The notes under the pieces: generated by a model
Told to the model about the DNA's origin: nothing
The model's input: only the letters and a program-made list of their open reading frames with translations
The model's database searches: none
Assembly: GCF_004116725.1 (NCBI RefSeq)
Contig: NZ_PDKG01000004.1
Coordinates: 1-64,000 of the forward strand
Origin: Arcobacter sp. CECT 8986
GTDB taxonomy: Bacteria; Campylobacterota; Campylobacteria; Campylobacterales; Arcobacteraceae
DNA: 64,000 nt
Direction of reading: 5' to 3'
Part shown: one piece after another, positions 44,674 to 53,435 of the stretch
Layout of the letters: every line of letters starts with the position of its first letter
How positions within the stretch are numbered: the first letter of the stretch is position 1
Position numbers and translations under genes: made by a program

Positions 44674-46227
44674 TTAAATTTGATGGTCATGCTTTGCAGC
44701 CAATCTTTCTTTTTGAGAAAGATAAGAGTTTAAAGCACCAATATAAGCTTTTGCTGTTGCTACCATTGTATCAACACTTAATCCATGTCCAACAAAAGAA
44801 GGTGAAGTTTCATCAAAAACAACTCTTGTAGTAACTTTTGCTAGCGCATCTTTTCCTTCTGTTACAGAAGTTACATTATAACTTTGTAACTCTCCACTAT
44901 ATCCTGTTAATCTATCGATTGTTTTAAAGATTGCATCCATTGTTCCATTACCAATATTTGCATCTGTTAATAATTCATCATTAAATTTAATTGATACAGC
45001 TGCTGTTGGCACACCATTTGAACAATCACTAATTTGTAAAGCATCTAATTCATAGATTTTATCTTGATTTAAAGACTCATCAGTAATTAACATTCTTACA
45101 TCATCATCTGTAACATCTTTTTTCTTATCTGCTAATACTTTGAATTTTTCAAATGCTGAATTTAACTCTTCATCACTTACTTTATCAAAACCTAATTGAG
45201 TGATTTTATCTCTAAATGCGGCTCTACCACTATGTTTTCCTAAAATTAATGTAGAATCTTTAATAACTCCAACATCTTCAGGTTTCATAATTTCATAAGT
45301 CTCTTGATGTTTCAATACACCATCTTGGTGAATTCCACTTTCATGAGAGAATGCATTTTTACCAACAATTGCTTTGTTTTGTTGTGGCTCAACACCTGTA
45401 ATAGTTGCAACTAATCTTGAAGTGGCATAAAGTTCTTTTGTGTTTATATTTGTATATAAATCACCAAAAGCATCTTTTCTTGTTTTAATAGCCATTACAG
45501 CCTCTTCTAAAGCAGAGTTTCCTGCTCTTTCACCTAATCCATTAATTGTAACTTCAATTTGTCTAGCACCACTTGCAACTGCTGCTAAAGTATTTGCTGT
45601 TGCTAATCCTAAGTCATTGTGATTATGTACTGAAATAATTGCTCTATCTCCTGCAAAATCACTTAACTCTTTAATCATTGCAGATAATTCTGTTGGTAAT
45701 CTATATCCCACTGTATCTGGTAAATTAATAGTAGTTGCACCTGCACCAATTACAGCATCCATTACCTCTTTCATAAAAGGAATTTCACTTCTTCCTGCAT
45801 CTTCTAAAGAAAACTCTACATCATCAACAAAAGTTTTTGCATATTCAACTGCTCTAATTGCTCTTTTGATTACTTCTTCTTCACTCATTTTTAATTTATA
45901 TTTCATATGAATTGGTGAAGTTGCAATAAATGTATGAATTCTTTTTAATCTTGCATTTTGTACTGCTAATCCAGCTTGTTTAATGTCATTTTCTACTGCT
46001 CTACTTAATGAACAGATTGATGATTTCTCAACTTCTTGTGCAATTCTACTTACTGCATCAAAATCTCCAGGGCTTGCTGCAGCAAATCCTGCTTCAATAA
46101 CATCAACACCTAATTTTTCTAACTGTCTAGCAACTTTAATCTTCTCTTCTGTGTTCATTGAACAACCAGGACTTTGTTCTCCATCTCTTAACGTAGTATC
46201 AAATACGTATATTCTATTTTTATCCAT
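44674..46227 (-). CDS. leuA: 2-isopropylmalate synthase
   Basis: This 517-residue enzyme of leucine synthesis condenses 2-oxoisovalerate and acetyl-CoA. The catalytic TIM barrel has [12 protein letters not shown] at the start, [16 protein letters not shown] and NGLGERAGN; a regulatory C-terminal domain (about 390-510) is complete, which in the family mediates leucine feedback. SD AGAGG is present. It is preceded by a leader peptide gene with four consecutive Leu codons and a consensus promoter. Confidence 0.97.
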   Translation of the reverse strand: MDKNRIYVFDTTLRDGEQSPGCSMNTEEKIKVARQLEKLGVDVIEAGFAAASPGDFDAVSRIAQEVEKSSICSLSRAVENDIKQAGLAVQNARLKRIHTFIATSPIHMKYKLKMSEEEVIKRAIRAVEYAKTFVDDVEFSLEDAGRSEIPFMKEVMDAVIGAGATTINLPDTVGYRLPTELSAMIKELSDFAGDRAIISVHNHNDLGLATANTLAAVASGARQIEVTINGLGERAGNSALEEAVMAIKTRKDAFGDLYTNINTKELYATSRLVATITGVEPQQNKAIVGKNAFSHESGIHQDGVLKHQETYEIMKPEDVGVIKDSTLILGKHSGRAAFRDKITQLGFDKVSDEELNSAFEKFKVLADKKKDVTDDDVRMLITDESLNQDKIYELDALQISDCSNGVPTAAVSIKFNDELLTDANIGNGTMDAIFKTIDRLTGYSGELQSYNVTSVTEGKDALAKVTTRVVFDETSPSFVGHGLSVDTMVATAKAYIGALNSYLSQKERLAAKHDHQI

Positions 46228-46275
46228 GATTTTACCTCTTAAAAAGTATATTATTATATCTATTTTTCAATAAAG

Positions 46276-46283
46276 AAAAAAAA
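46276..46283 (-). other. T8 tract in the leuA leader
   Basis: Eight consecutive A on the plus strand give a U8 tract in the leuA leader RNA, between the leader peptide stop and the leuA start. It could be the end of an attenuator, but the only pairing I see nearby is weak (CTAAT near the leader stop with ATTAG just before the tract). Confidence 0.3.
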
Positions 46284-46326
46284 CTAATTATTTATTTTGT
46301 GATTTATTTTGTATATATTATATATA

Positions 46327-46404
46327 TTAGAGTGATTTAGAAAGTAGAAGAAGAGTATTAACACTTTTTATAAAATGATTATTGTAGAAATCGAATATTT
46401 TCAT
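46327..46404 (-). CDS. Leucine leader peptide (leuL-like)
   Basis: This is a 25-codon frame on the minus strand: ATG at 46404-46402, stop TAA at 46329-46327. SD AAGGAG (46416-46411) is strong and well spaced. The peptide ends TLLLLSKSL, with codons 18-21 reading CTT CTT CTA CTT (46353-46342), all Leu, plus a fifth Leu as last residue. It sits between a consensus promoter and leuA, the classic layout of a leader whose translation senses charged tRNA-Leu. It is not related to its neighbours in any other way and is too short for ordinary gene finders. Confidence 0.8.
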   Translation of the reverse strand: MKIFDFYNNHFIKSVNTLLLLSKSL

Positions 46405-46427
46405 TTTCCTCTCCTTAGAATTGCCAA

Positions 46428-46456
46428 ATTATATTTTAAAAATACCAAATTGTCAA
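46428..46456 (-). promoter_or_regulatory. Consensus promoter of leuL-leuA
   Basis: On the minus strand TTGACA (46456-46451), a 17-nt spacer and TATAAT (46433-46428) match sigma-70 consensus completely. Transcription would begin near 46421, just ahead of the leader SD. Part of it lies only a few bases past the stop codon of the upstream kinase gene. Confidence 0.88.
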
Positions 46457-46459
46457 GGT

Positions 46460-47464
46460 TTATCTAGTTGTTTTTTTCAATTTTATGATAAAACAAACAC
46501 CATTTGGTATATCTTCTATATTTATTTCACCATTCATATTGTTTTCAATTATTGTTTTTGTCATATAAAGACCTATTCCCATACCTTTACCCTCTTCTTT
46601 TGTTGTAAAATATGGTTCAAATATTTTGTCTTTTATCTCATCTTTTATTCCACCTGCATTATCTTCTATTTCAATAATAACATCATTTTGTGATAAGAAA
46701 CTATGAACTTTTATTTTACCTTCACTTATATTATTTTCAAGTATTGCATCTTTTGCATTTGAAATAATATTTAATATAGTTTGTGAAAATTCATTTTCAA
46801 ACCCATATACTTCTAAATTATTATCAAAAGAAGTTTCTAGCTGAATTTTATTTTTTTCTAGTGTTGCTTCCATTAAATAGATAGCTTTTTTTATTGTTTC
46901 ATCTACTTTAAAAACCTCTTTTTGTTTATCTGGTTTAAAAAAGTTTCTAAAATCATCAATTGTGTTTGACATATTTTTTGTAAGCATATTTGCTTTATCT
47001 ATACTTTTAGATAAATTCTCTTTATTTAACTCACCCATACTATATGAAAATTCAATATTTTGAATAACCAAGCCTAGAGCATTTAAAGGTTGCCTCCATT
47101 GGTGAGCAATATTTCCTATCATCTCTCCCATTGATGCTAATTTACTTTGTTGAATTAGTATTTGTTCTTGTTTTCTTTGTTTATTTATCTCTTCTTTTAC
47201 TCTCTTTTTCAAAGTATTATTCAACTTTTTTAGTTGAGCATTTATAATTTTTTCTTCTCTAACTCGTCTAAAAATATAAAAAATTGAAATAACTCCAAAA
47301 ACCATAAGTAATAATAAAAATTCATCTAACTCATACTTTTCATGTGTTTTTAAAAAAAACATCAATTTTTCAAAAGCATCATAATGTCCAAGGACTAACC
47401 AAATTAAAATTGAAAGAACAATCAAAACAATTAAATCATTTATACTTTTTAAATTATTAAACAT
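46460..47464 (-). CDS. Histidine kinase (short paralogue)
   Basis: This 334-residue kinase has two membrane segments (about 10-28 and 47-66), a coiled coil, H-box [20 protein letters not shown]-box IISNAKDA, G1 IEDNAGGI and G2 [10 protein letters not shown]. It lacks a recognisable extracytoplasmic sensor domain. From the coiled coil onward it is a close paralogue of the C-terminal third of the neighbouring 859-residue kinase, so the pair arose by tandem duplication. It probably shares partners with the adjacent receiver proteins. Confidence 0.9.
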   Translation of the reverse strand: MFNNLKSINDLIVLIVLSILIWLVLGHYDAFEKLMFFLKTHEKYELDEFLLLLMVFGVISIFYIFRRVREEKIINAQLKKLNNTLKKRVKEEINKQRKQEQILIQQSKLASMGEMIGNIAHQWRQPLNALGLVIQNIEFSYSMGELNKENLSKSIDKANMLTKNMSNTIDDFRNFFKPDKQKEVFKVDETIKKAIYLMEATLEKNKIQLETSFDNNLEVYGFENEFSQTILNIISNAKDAILENNISEGKIKVHSFLSQNDVIIEIEDNAGGIKDEIKDKIFEPYFTTKEEGKGMGIGLYMTKTIIENNMNGEINIEDIPNGVCFIIKLKKTTR

Positions 47465-47473
47465 ATTAAATCC

Positions 47474-50053
47474 TTAATCCTGTTTTGGTAACTCTATAAC
47501 AAACGAGATACCAGAAGGGATATCTTGAATAAAGATTCTACCTTGCATATTGTTCTCAACAATAGTTTTTGTCATATATAATCCAATACCTGTTCCTTTC
47601 CCTTCCTCTTTTGTTGTGAAGTATGGTTCAAATATCTTTTCTTTTATACTCTCTTCTATCCCTCCTGCATTATCTTCTATCTCTATTATTACATTATCTA
47701 CTGTTTGATGTGCTTTTATTCTTATCTTCCCATCTTTTATATCTTTCTCTACTATTGCATCTTTTGCATTTGATAATATATTTAGTATTCCTTGTGAAAA
47801 CTCATTTTCAAATCCATATACTTTGATATTTTCTTCTATATCTTCTTCTAATTGTATTTGATGATTATGTAATGTTGATTCCATTAGATATATTGCTTTT
47901 TTTATTGTTTTTGCTACATCAAATAACTCTTTTTCTTTATTTGGTTTAAAAAAGTTTCTAAAGTCATCTATTGTTTTTGACATATTAGTTGTCAGCATAT
48001 TTGCTTTATCTACACTTCTTTGTAGAAACTCTTCATTTAAATCTCCCATTTTGTATGCAAATTGGATATTTTGCATTACTAATCCTAGGGCATTTAATGG
48101 TTGTCTCCATTGATGTGCTATATTTCCTATCATCTCTCCCATTGCTGCTAATTTACTCTGTTGGATTAGCATTTGCTCTTGTTTTCTTTGTTTATCTATT
48201 TCTTGAGCTACTCTTTTTTCTAATGTTTTATTTAACTCTTTTTCTTTTTTAATATGAAGCTGAAGTTTTTCAGCCATACTATTAAAAGATTTTTCTAGTC
48301 TTCCTATCTCATCTTCAGAAGTTCTTACTATTCTATAATCTAGTTCATTTTCTGAAAATTTCTTTGTTCCTATTAATAATCTTTCAATTTTAGAAGTAAT
48401 ATATTTTGATATCCAAAGTGCAATAACAATAACTATTACAATCATAATAAATGTAATAATTGTCAATTCATTTACTAAAGTATTTATAAAATCTTTTATC
48501 TCAGAATCATTTTCATCAACAATCTCTTTCATATTATGAGCTTGTTCTTTCAAGATTTTTCGTACATCATTTTTTGTTTCATTTGCAGCTGCGTGAAATT
48601 CATCAACATTTGCACCAATAGTAACAAAACCAAAACCTCTTTTGCTATTTTTATATTTGCCTGTATAATAAGGAATTGTAGCAGCTGTTGTTAGCTTCCA
48701 CACTTTACTCCAATATATGATAAAAGAACCATATCCACCATTTTGTGTAACTTCCATCCAACCTTTACATTGTGGAGCAAAATTTAAATATCTACAATCT
48801 AATCCTAAGCTTCCATCATCTTTTATTTGCTTAAGATTTGGTTGCTTTTTTAAACTTTGGTTTTCATATTTAGGATACTCTTTTAAAAAATCATTTATCT
48901 GTTTATTTGAGTTATAATATTTATTTGCTATATCTTTACTAAGCCAAGGCATTTGAGGTTTTCCAGTTTTGGGGTCATATCCATAAATAAAATAATCTCT
49001 TGGATGTGAAATATTTTTACCTTCATAATTCCACATAAAAGCATAGTTTCCTTTGCTAGCATCTGAAATATCTTGTTCTAAACTTTTTCCAGAAGGATTT
49101 ACAGTATCTGTAAACTGCATAATATGCTCATGGTCCAAAGCTAAACTCAAATATCCAACTTTTTTATTATTTTTAAAAACAGGAGTAATAAATCTTATAA
49201 TTCCTTCAAATTTTTTGCCCAAAGGATTTTCTTTTCCTGCATATGCATATTTTTCTGGTTCAAACTTTATATTTGCAGCTTTTGCTTTCTCTTTTGTAAA
49301 TGTTCCAATTATTTTACTATTTACACTTTGTCCTATTACATCACTTACATAAATTTCATCTTTTTTTAAATCTTTTATTTTTGAAAAGTAGTTTTCAGAA
49401 TGAATATATGTATTTTGTTTTTTTGAGATATCTAATAGTTTTGAGTTAATTTGACTTTTTTTATAAATCTCTTTTCCATTCAAATCAAAAAAGCTAACCT
49501 CTTTATAAATAGGTATTTTTATTTTATTTAAATTTTTTGGGTCAATGTAATTAAACTCTCTTTGATTATCAATTAATGTAGATTTTCTAATAGGTTTATT
49601 GTTATTTACTTTTTTATCTAATTTATAGGTTTTAGATTCATCATCATAATGATACTTTCCATGAACAATAATATCTCTTTTTTTACTATTATAAAATTCA
49701 TTTATTAAGTTCTGATTCAAATCAAGTTTTGATAAAAATATAATATCTTCATCTCTTTGATATAAAAAATTAGCTACATTATTTGCAATTTCATGACTCA
49801 AAAGTTCTAAAGATTCTTGTGATTTTTTATCTAGTATTTTTATACTATCACTTATTGATTCATTTGCAGTATTTAAAATAATCTCTTTACTTTGATTAAA
49901 AAGGTATTTCGTACTATCTTTTAAATACTCATCAAGTTTCATCACACCTTGATAAGCAATATAAGATACTAAAAGAAGAGGAATTACTTTTATTACTATG
50001 AATATTAAGATTAATTTTACACGAATACTTAATCTTTTCATTCTATTTTCCAT
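47474..50053 (-). CDS. Cache-domain histidine kinase
   Basis: This 859-residue kinase has an N-terminal membrane helix (about 12-32), a very large periplasmic sensor (to about 530) with double-Cache-like features (KPQMPWLS, CKGWMEVTQNGGYGSFIIYWSKVWKLTTAATIPYY), a second helix (about 535-553), HAMP (about 555-605), coiled coil, then His[12 protein letters not shown] and HATPase with G1 EDNAGGI and [10 protein letters not shown]. The signal is unknown. ATG 50053 overlaps the upstream receiver gene; a second in-frame ATG 12 nt later is an alternative start. Confidence 0.92.
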   Translation of the reverse strand: MENRMKRLSIRVKLILIFIVIKVIPLLLVSYIAYQGVMKLDEYLKDSTKYLFNQSKEIILNTANESISDSIKILDKKSQESLELLSHEIANNVANFLYQRDEDIIFLSKLDLNQNLINEFYNSKKRDIIVHGKYHYDDESKTYKLDKKVNNNKPIRKSTLIDNQREFNYIDPKNLNKIKIPIYKEVSFFDLNGKEIYKKSQINSKLLDISKKQNTYIHSENYFSKIKDLKKDEIYVSDVIGQSVNSKIIGTFTKEKAKAANIKFEPEKYAYAGKENPLGKKFEGIIRFITPVFKNNKKVGYLSLALDHEHIMQFTDTVNPSGKSLEQDISDASKGNYAFMWNYEGKNISHPRDYFIYGYDPKTGKPQMPWLSKDIANKYYNSNKQINDFLKEYPKYENQSLKKQPNLKQIKDDGSLGLDCRYLNFAPQCKGWMEVTQNGGYGSFIIYWSKVWKLTTAATIPYYTGKYKNSKRGFGFVTIGANVDEFHAAANETKNDVRKILKEQAHNMKEIVDENDSEIKDFINTLVNELTIITFIMIVIVIVIALWISKYITSKIERLLIGTKKFSENELDYRIVRTSEDEIGRLEKSFNSMAEKLQLHIKKEKELNKTLEKRVAQEIDKQRKQEQMLIQQSKLAAMGEMIGNIAHQWRQPLNALGLVMQNIQFAYKMGDLNEEFLQRSVDKANMLTTNMSKTIDDFRNFFKPNKEKELFDVAKTIKKAIYLMESTLHNHQIQLEEDIEENIKVYGFENEFSQGILNILSNAKDAIVEKDIKDGKIRIKAHQTVDNVIIEIEDNAGGIEESIKEKIFEPYFTTKEEGKGTGIGLYMTKTIVENNMQGRIFIQDIPSGISFVIELPKQD

Positions 50054-50927
50054 CAGTTATTTCTAAAATATCTTTTAATTTTTGCATTAATTCATTATTT
50101 GAAATATTGTTATTTAAATCATCAATTAATTTACTTGTAATTTGACTTATTTTTTCAAGCTTATCTTCATTTTTATCTACAAAAAGAAGTACACTTTTAT
50201 CCATACTTTCAAAATATTTGTAAGTCACATAGAACTCTTGATAAATAAAAATATCACTACTATTCTTTTTCACTTTTAAAAGATGCTTTTTATTTTGATT
50301 ATGAACTAAATAATCAAACCAACCCTTTCCTAGTTTTAATTCATCTATTTGCATTAAAGATTCATTCTGTATTAATTCATTATTAAATGCTTCTAAATTG
50401 GCATAACCTAAAAAAGAAAGGAACTGTTTACTTACATACTCTATATTTGATGAGTTCATAATAAACATAAAAGTAGAGTTATTATCTAATATAAATTGAA
50501 TATAATCTTCATATATACTCTGTTCGCAGTGTAGATTTTTTATATATAAACTCTTTTTGATTATGGCTAATATCTCATTTAGATTTACAGGTTTTAATAA
50601 ATACTTATCAATACCTAACTCAATTGCACGAACTAAATATGAAGTTTCTGTAAATGCAGTAGTTAGAACAATTGGCATACTAGGAGATATTTCAATTATC
50701 TTTTCTGCCATTTCAAGACCATTCATACAAGGCATTTGAATATCAGTTATTACGATATCAATTGAGTGTTTTTTAAATAGTTCTAACCCTTCTTGTCCAT
50801 TTTTAGCAACAATAACCTCTTTTACATATTTACTTAAAAAATATGTAATCTCTTCAGATGTCATTGCATCATCTTCTACATATAAAACTGTTATTTCATT
50901 AAATTTTTCATTTGTAATATCTAGCAT
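50043..50927 (-). CDS. Response regulator receiver protein without DNA-binding domain
   Basis: This 294-residue protein has an N-terminal CheY-like receiver (VLYVEDDAMT, phospho-Asp in IDIVITDIQMPCMNG, TTAF, LLKPVN) followed by a PAS-like region (about 145-245) and a helical end. No HTH or enzymatic output is visible. It is closely related in its receiver to the upstream HD-GYP protein. It probably acts by protein contact in the same phosphorelay. Confidence 0.85.
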   Translation of the reverse strand: MLDITNEKFNEITVLYVEDDAMTSEEITYFLSKYVKEVIVAKNGQEGLELFKKHSIDIVITDIQMPCMNGLEMAEKIIEISPSMPIVLTTAFTETSYLVRAIELGIDKYLLKPVNLNEILAIIKKSLYIKNLHCEQSIYEDYIQFILDNNSTFMFIMNSSNIEYVSKQFLSFLGYANLEAFNNELIQNESLMQIDELKLGKGWFDYLVHNQNKKHLLKVKKNSSDIFIYQEFYVTYKYFESMDKSVLLFVDKNEDKLEKISQITSKLIDDLNNNISNNELMQKLKDILEITDGK

Positions 50928-50929
50928 TT

Positions 50930-52753
50930 TTAATCTTTAAACTTTTCTCTAATTTCTAAAAACTCATCAATATTTTCAAAGAAAATATCAACTAAATTAG
51001 GATCAAAATGCTTACCTCTTTCTTTATGAAATAAGTCTAAAATATTCTCAATAGGCCAAGACTTTTTATAACTTCTATCACTTCCCAATGCATCAAATAC
51101 ATCAGCAATAGCAGTTATTCTTCCAAAAATAGGAATGTCAGAACCTTTTAAACCTTGTGGATATCCCGAACCATCCCATTTTTCATGGTGAGAATGAGAA
51201 ATTTCTGCTGCTGCTTTCAAAATTGGTCTTGAAGAGTTTTTTAATATATCATAACCAATTTTTGCATGTGTTTGCATAATCTCCCACTCTTTTTCATCAA
51301 GCTTACCTGGTTTATGTAATATTGCATCTGGAATTGATATTTTTCCAATATCATGCATTGGAGAAGCTGTAAAAACTGTATTTATATCTTCATCACTTAG
51401 TTCTAATTTTGTAGCTAAAAGTTTTGAATACTCGGCAACTCTTTTTACGTGTTGACCTGTCTCTTCACTTCTACTTTCAGAAATTTCACCAAGTTTATAA
51501 ATAATTTCTCTTTGAGTATCTTCTAACTCTTTATGTAGTTCTACAATCTCAGTAATATCATGTCTAATACCCATATACTCAAAAATATTTCCATCTAAAT
51601 CTTTAAGTGGATATGTATAAACATCACAGTATAAAAGCTTTTTATCTTTTGTCTCATTTACAATGATACCTTTTCTTCCATTTTCAGAAAAAATATCTTC
51701 TACTGTCTTTTCATACTCTTCTTGAGTTAAATTAGGCTGCTTTAAAAAAGAATAATCTTGTCCAATTAACTCTTCTCTTGAAAAACCAGTTGCTTCAATA
51801 AAAGCATCATTAACATGCTCAATTTTTCTATCTATACTTATTCTAATAATTATATTGTTTTTATTAATTGCATCTTTATATTGATTTAATACATTTATTG
51901 AGTCTTTTAAATCAAGTGATGTTTTTTCAGTTTGAGTTTTAAAATACTCTTTTGTTTCTCGTAAATATGTAATATCATTTGATAAAGAGATATACTCTAA
52001 AATATTTCCATTTAAATCTAAAATTGGTTTTACAATAGTATCTAAGTAGTAAGTATAACCATCTTTTGAATAGTTTTTAAATTCACCTTGCCACAACTTT
52101 TTTTCATCTTTTATTACATGCCATATTTCTGAATAATATGTAGTATCAACATCTGGATGTCTTACTAAGCTATGTGGTTTTCCAATTATTTCTTCTCTTG
52201 AATAACCAGAGATTTTTAAAAATGGTTCATTTACATAAGTTATTATTCCATTTGGGTTAGTTTTTGAAATGATAGAACGTTCATCAACTATATCTTTATA
52301 CTGAGAAAGAGTATTGAACATTTCTTTATTTTCTCTTTCTAAAATTACATTTTTAGAAACAGAAAAAAGATTTTCTATAAGAATTTTTAAATTAATTGGT
52401 TTTGTAATATAGTTTGAAATACCAAGATTAATAGCTTCAAATAAATATTTAGTATCATTAAATGCCGTTGTAATAATGATAGGTGTTTGTGGTGATATTT
52501 TTTTTACTTCATTTGCTAATTCTAATCCTGTCATTACTGGCATTTGAACATCTGTGATAATAATATCTATTTCATTTTCGTTAAATACTTCTAATGCTTG
52601 TTTACCATTTTTTGCCGTATATAAATTTCTTACTTTTGATTGTAAAAAATAGCTCACTTCTTCCATTGCACTTAAATCATCTTCAACATATAAAAGATTA
52701 ATCTGCTTTAAATAACTTAGTATTTCATCAATATTATTCATTCTGTTCTCCAT
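50930..52753 (-). CDS. Response regulator: REC-PAS-PAS-HD-GYP
   Basis: This 607-residue protein is probably a cyclic di-GMP phosphodiesterase: receiver (about 12-125, IDIIITDVQMPVMTG), two PAS domains (about 155-270 and 285-395) and an HD-GYP domain (about 405-600) with SPMHDIGKISIPDAIL and HHEKWDGSGYPQGLKG, so catalytic HD and GYP motifs are intact. Two starts are possible: ATG 52753 (no SD) and ATG 52741, the latter preceded by GGAG at proper spacing and therefore perhaps the true one. A 23-bp palindrome covers the start region. Confidence 0.9.
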   Translation of the reverse strand: MENRMNNIDEILSYLKQINLLYVEDDLSAMEEVSYFLQSKVRNLYTAKNGKQALEVFNENEIDIIITDVQMPVMTGLELANEVKKISPQTPIIITTAFNDTKYLFEAINLGISNYITKPINLKILIENLFSVSKNVILERENKEMFNTLSQYKDIVDERSIISKTNPNGIITYVNEPFLKISGYSREEIIGKPHSLVRHPDVDTTYYSEIWHVIKDEKKLWQGEFKNYSKDGYTYYLDTIVKPILDLNGNILEYISLSNDITYLRETKEYFKTQTEKTSLDLKDSINVLNQYKDAINKNNIIIRISIDRKIEHVNDAFIEATGFSREELIGQDYSFLKQPNLTQEEYEKTVEDIFSENGRKGIIVNETKDKKLLYCDVYTYPLKDLDGNIFEYMGIRHDITEIVELHKELEDTQREIIYKLGEISESRSEETGQHVKRVAEYSKLLATKLELSDEDINTVFTASPMHDIGKISIPDAILHKPGKLDEKEWEIMQTHAKIGYDILKNSSRPILKAAAEISHSHHEKWDGSGYPQGLKGSDIPIFGRITAIADVFDALGSDRSYKKSWPIENILDLFHKERGKHFDPNLVDIFFENIDEFLEIREKFKD

Positions 52754-52774
52754 ATAATAGTGTCACTATTATAT
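52752..52774. promoter_or_regulatory. 23-bp palindrome at the start of the phosphorelay operon
   Basis: ATATAATAGTG (52752-52762) and CACTATTATAT (52764-52774) are perfect inverted repeats around one T. It contains TATAAT on both strands, including a minus-strand -10 (52773-52768) suited to the HD-GYP gene. It could be a repressor operator or a leader RNA stem next to the start codon. Confidence 0.6.
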
Positions 52775-52843
52775 AAAAATAAATTTTATTTTTATATTAT
52801 TATATTGATTATATCATAAGAAAGCAACAAAAAAGTATTTTAT

Positions 52844-53431
52844 TTATGCTATTTTTGTCCCAACTTCTATTTTTTGACCAATTTGTAAAGATAGTTCAAT
52901 TTCTTTGTTGATAAATAAAATAACTTCACCTTGAGTAAATACTCCAATTTTAGTAAATATATTTACATTTTCATCTATAAAATTTAAAGCTAAATTATTT
53001 GTAGCAGTAGAACTTAACAATTCTACTTTTATATCTTTTTGTTCAAAAATAAGTTTTTCATTAAGTTTTTTTGATTTTTTTTCATTTAGAGGTAGATTTA
53101 TTCCTCTTTTTAAATATGTAAGTTTTAATTCTCCTGTTTGAGGAGCAAGTAAAATAGAGTTATCAAATAATGATGTATTTATATATATAATTTTATATTT
53201 TTCATCAAAATCAATTGCATGAACTACTCCACTAATTGGAGAAATAATTTTTGCATCTTGATTAATATCTATTTTTTGATTTCTAAATATATAAAGGGAT
53301 AAAAAGAAGATAAGCAAAAAAAGTGCAGATAAGAATTCTAAGTGTAAAAGATGCAAAATAATTGCAACAACAAAAAGTGATAAAATCACTCTTTGTCCCT
53401 CTTTTAGAATATACTTATCTACAAAACACAT
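52844..53431 (-). CDS. Phosphatidylserine-decarboxylase-like protein lacking catalytic motif
   Basis: This 195-residue membrane protein has a hydrophobic hairpin (about 17-48) and a PSD-like domain (ISPISGVV, TLLAPQTGELK-like strands). Functional PSD enzymes self-cleave at a (L/F)GST motif near the C terminus and carry an HR-H pair. Here the corresponding places read FTQGEVILF and SLFDNSILLAPQTGEL, so both are lost. It follows ftsH, as I recall for the Campylobacter homologue that precedes pssA. It is probably a non-catalytic relative; function unknown. Confidence 0.72.
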   Translation of the reverse strand: MCFVDKYILKEGQRVILSLFVVAIILHLLHLEFLSALFLLIFFLSLYIFRNQKIDINQDAKIISPISGVVHAIDFDEKYKIIYINTSLFDNSILLAPQTGELKLTYLKRGINLPLNEKKSKKLNEKLIFEQKDIKVELLSSTATNNLALNFIDENVNIFTKIGVFTQGEVILFINKEIELSLQIGQKIEVGTKIA

Positions 53432-53435
53432 CTAA

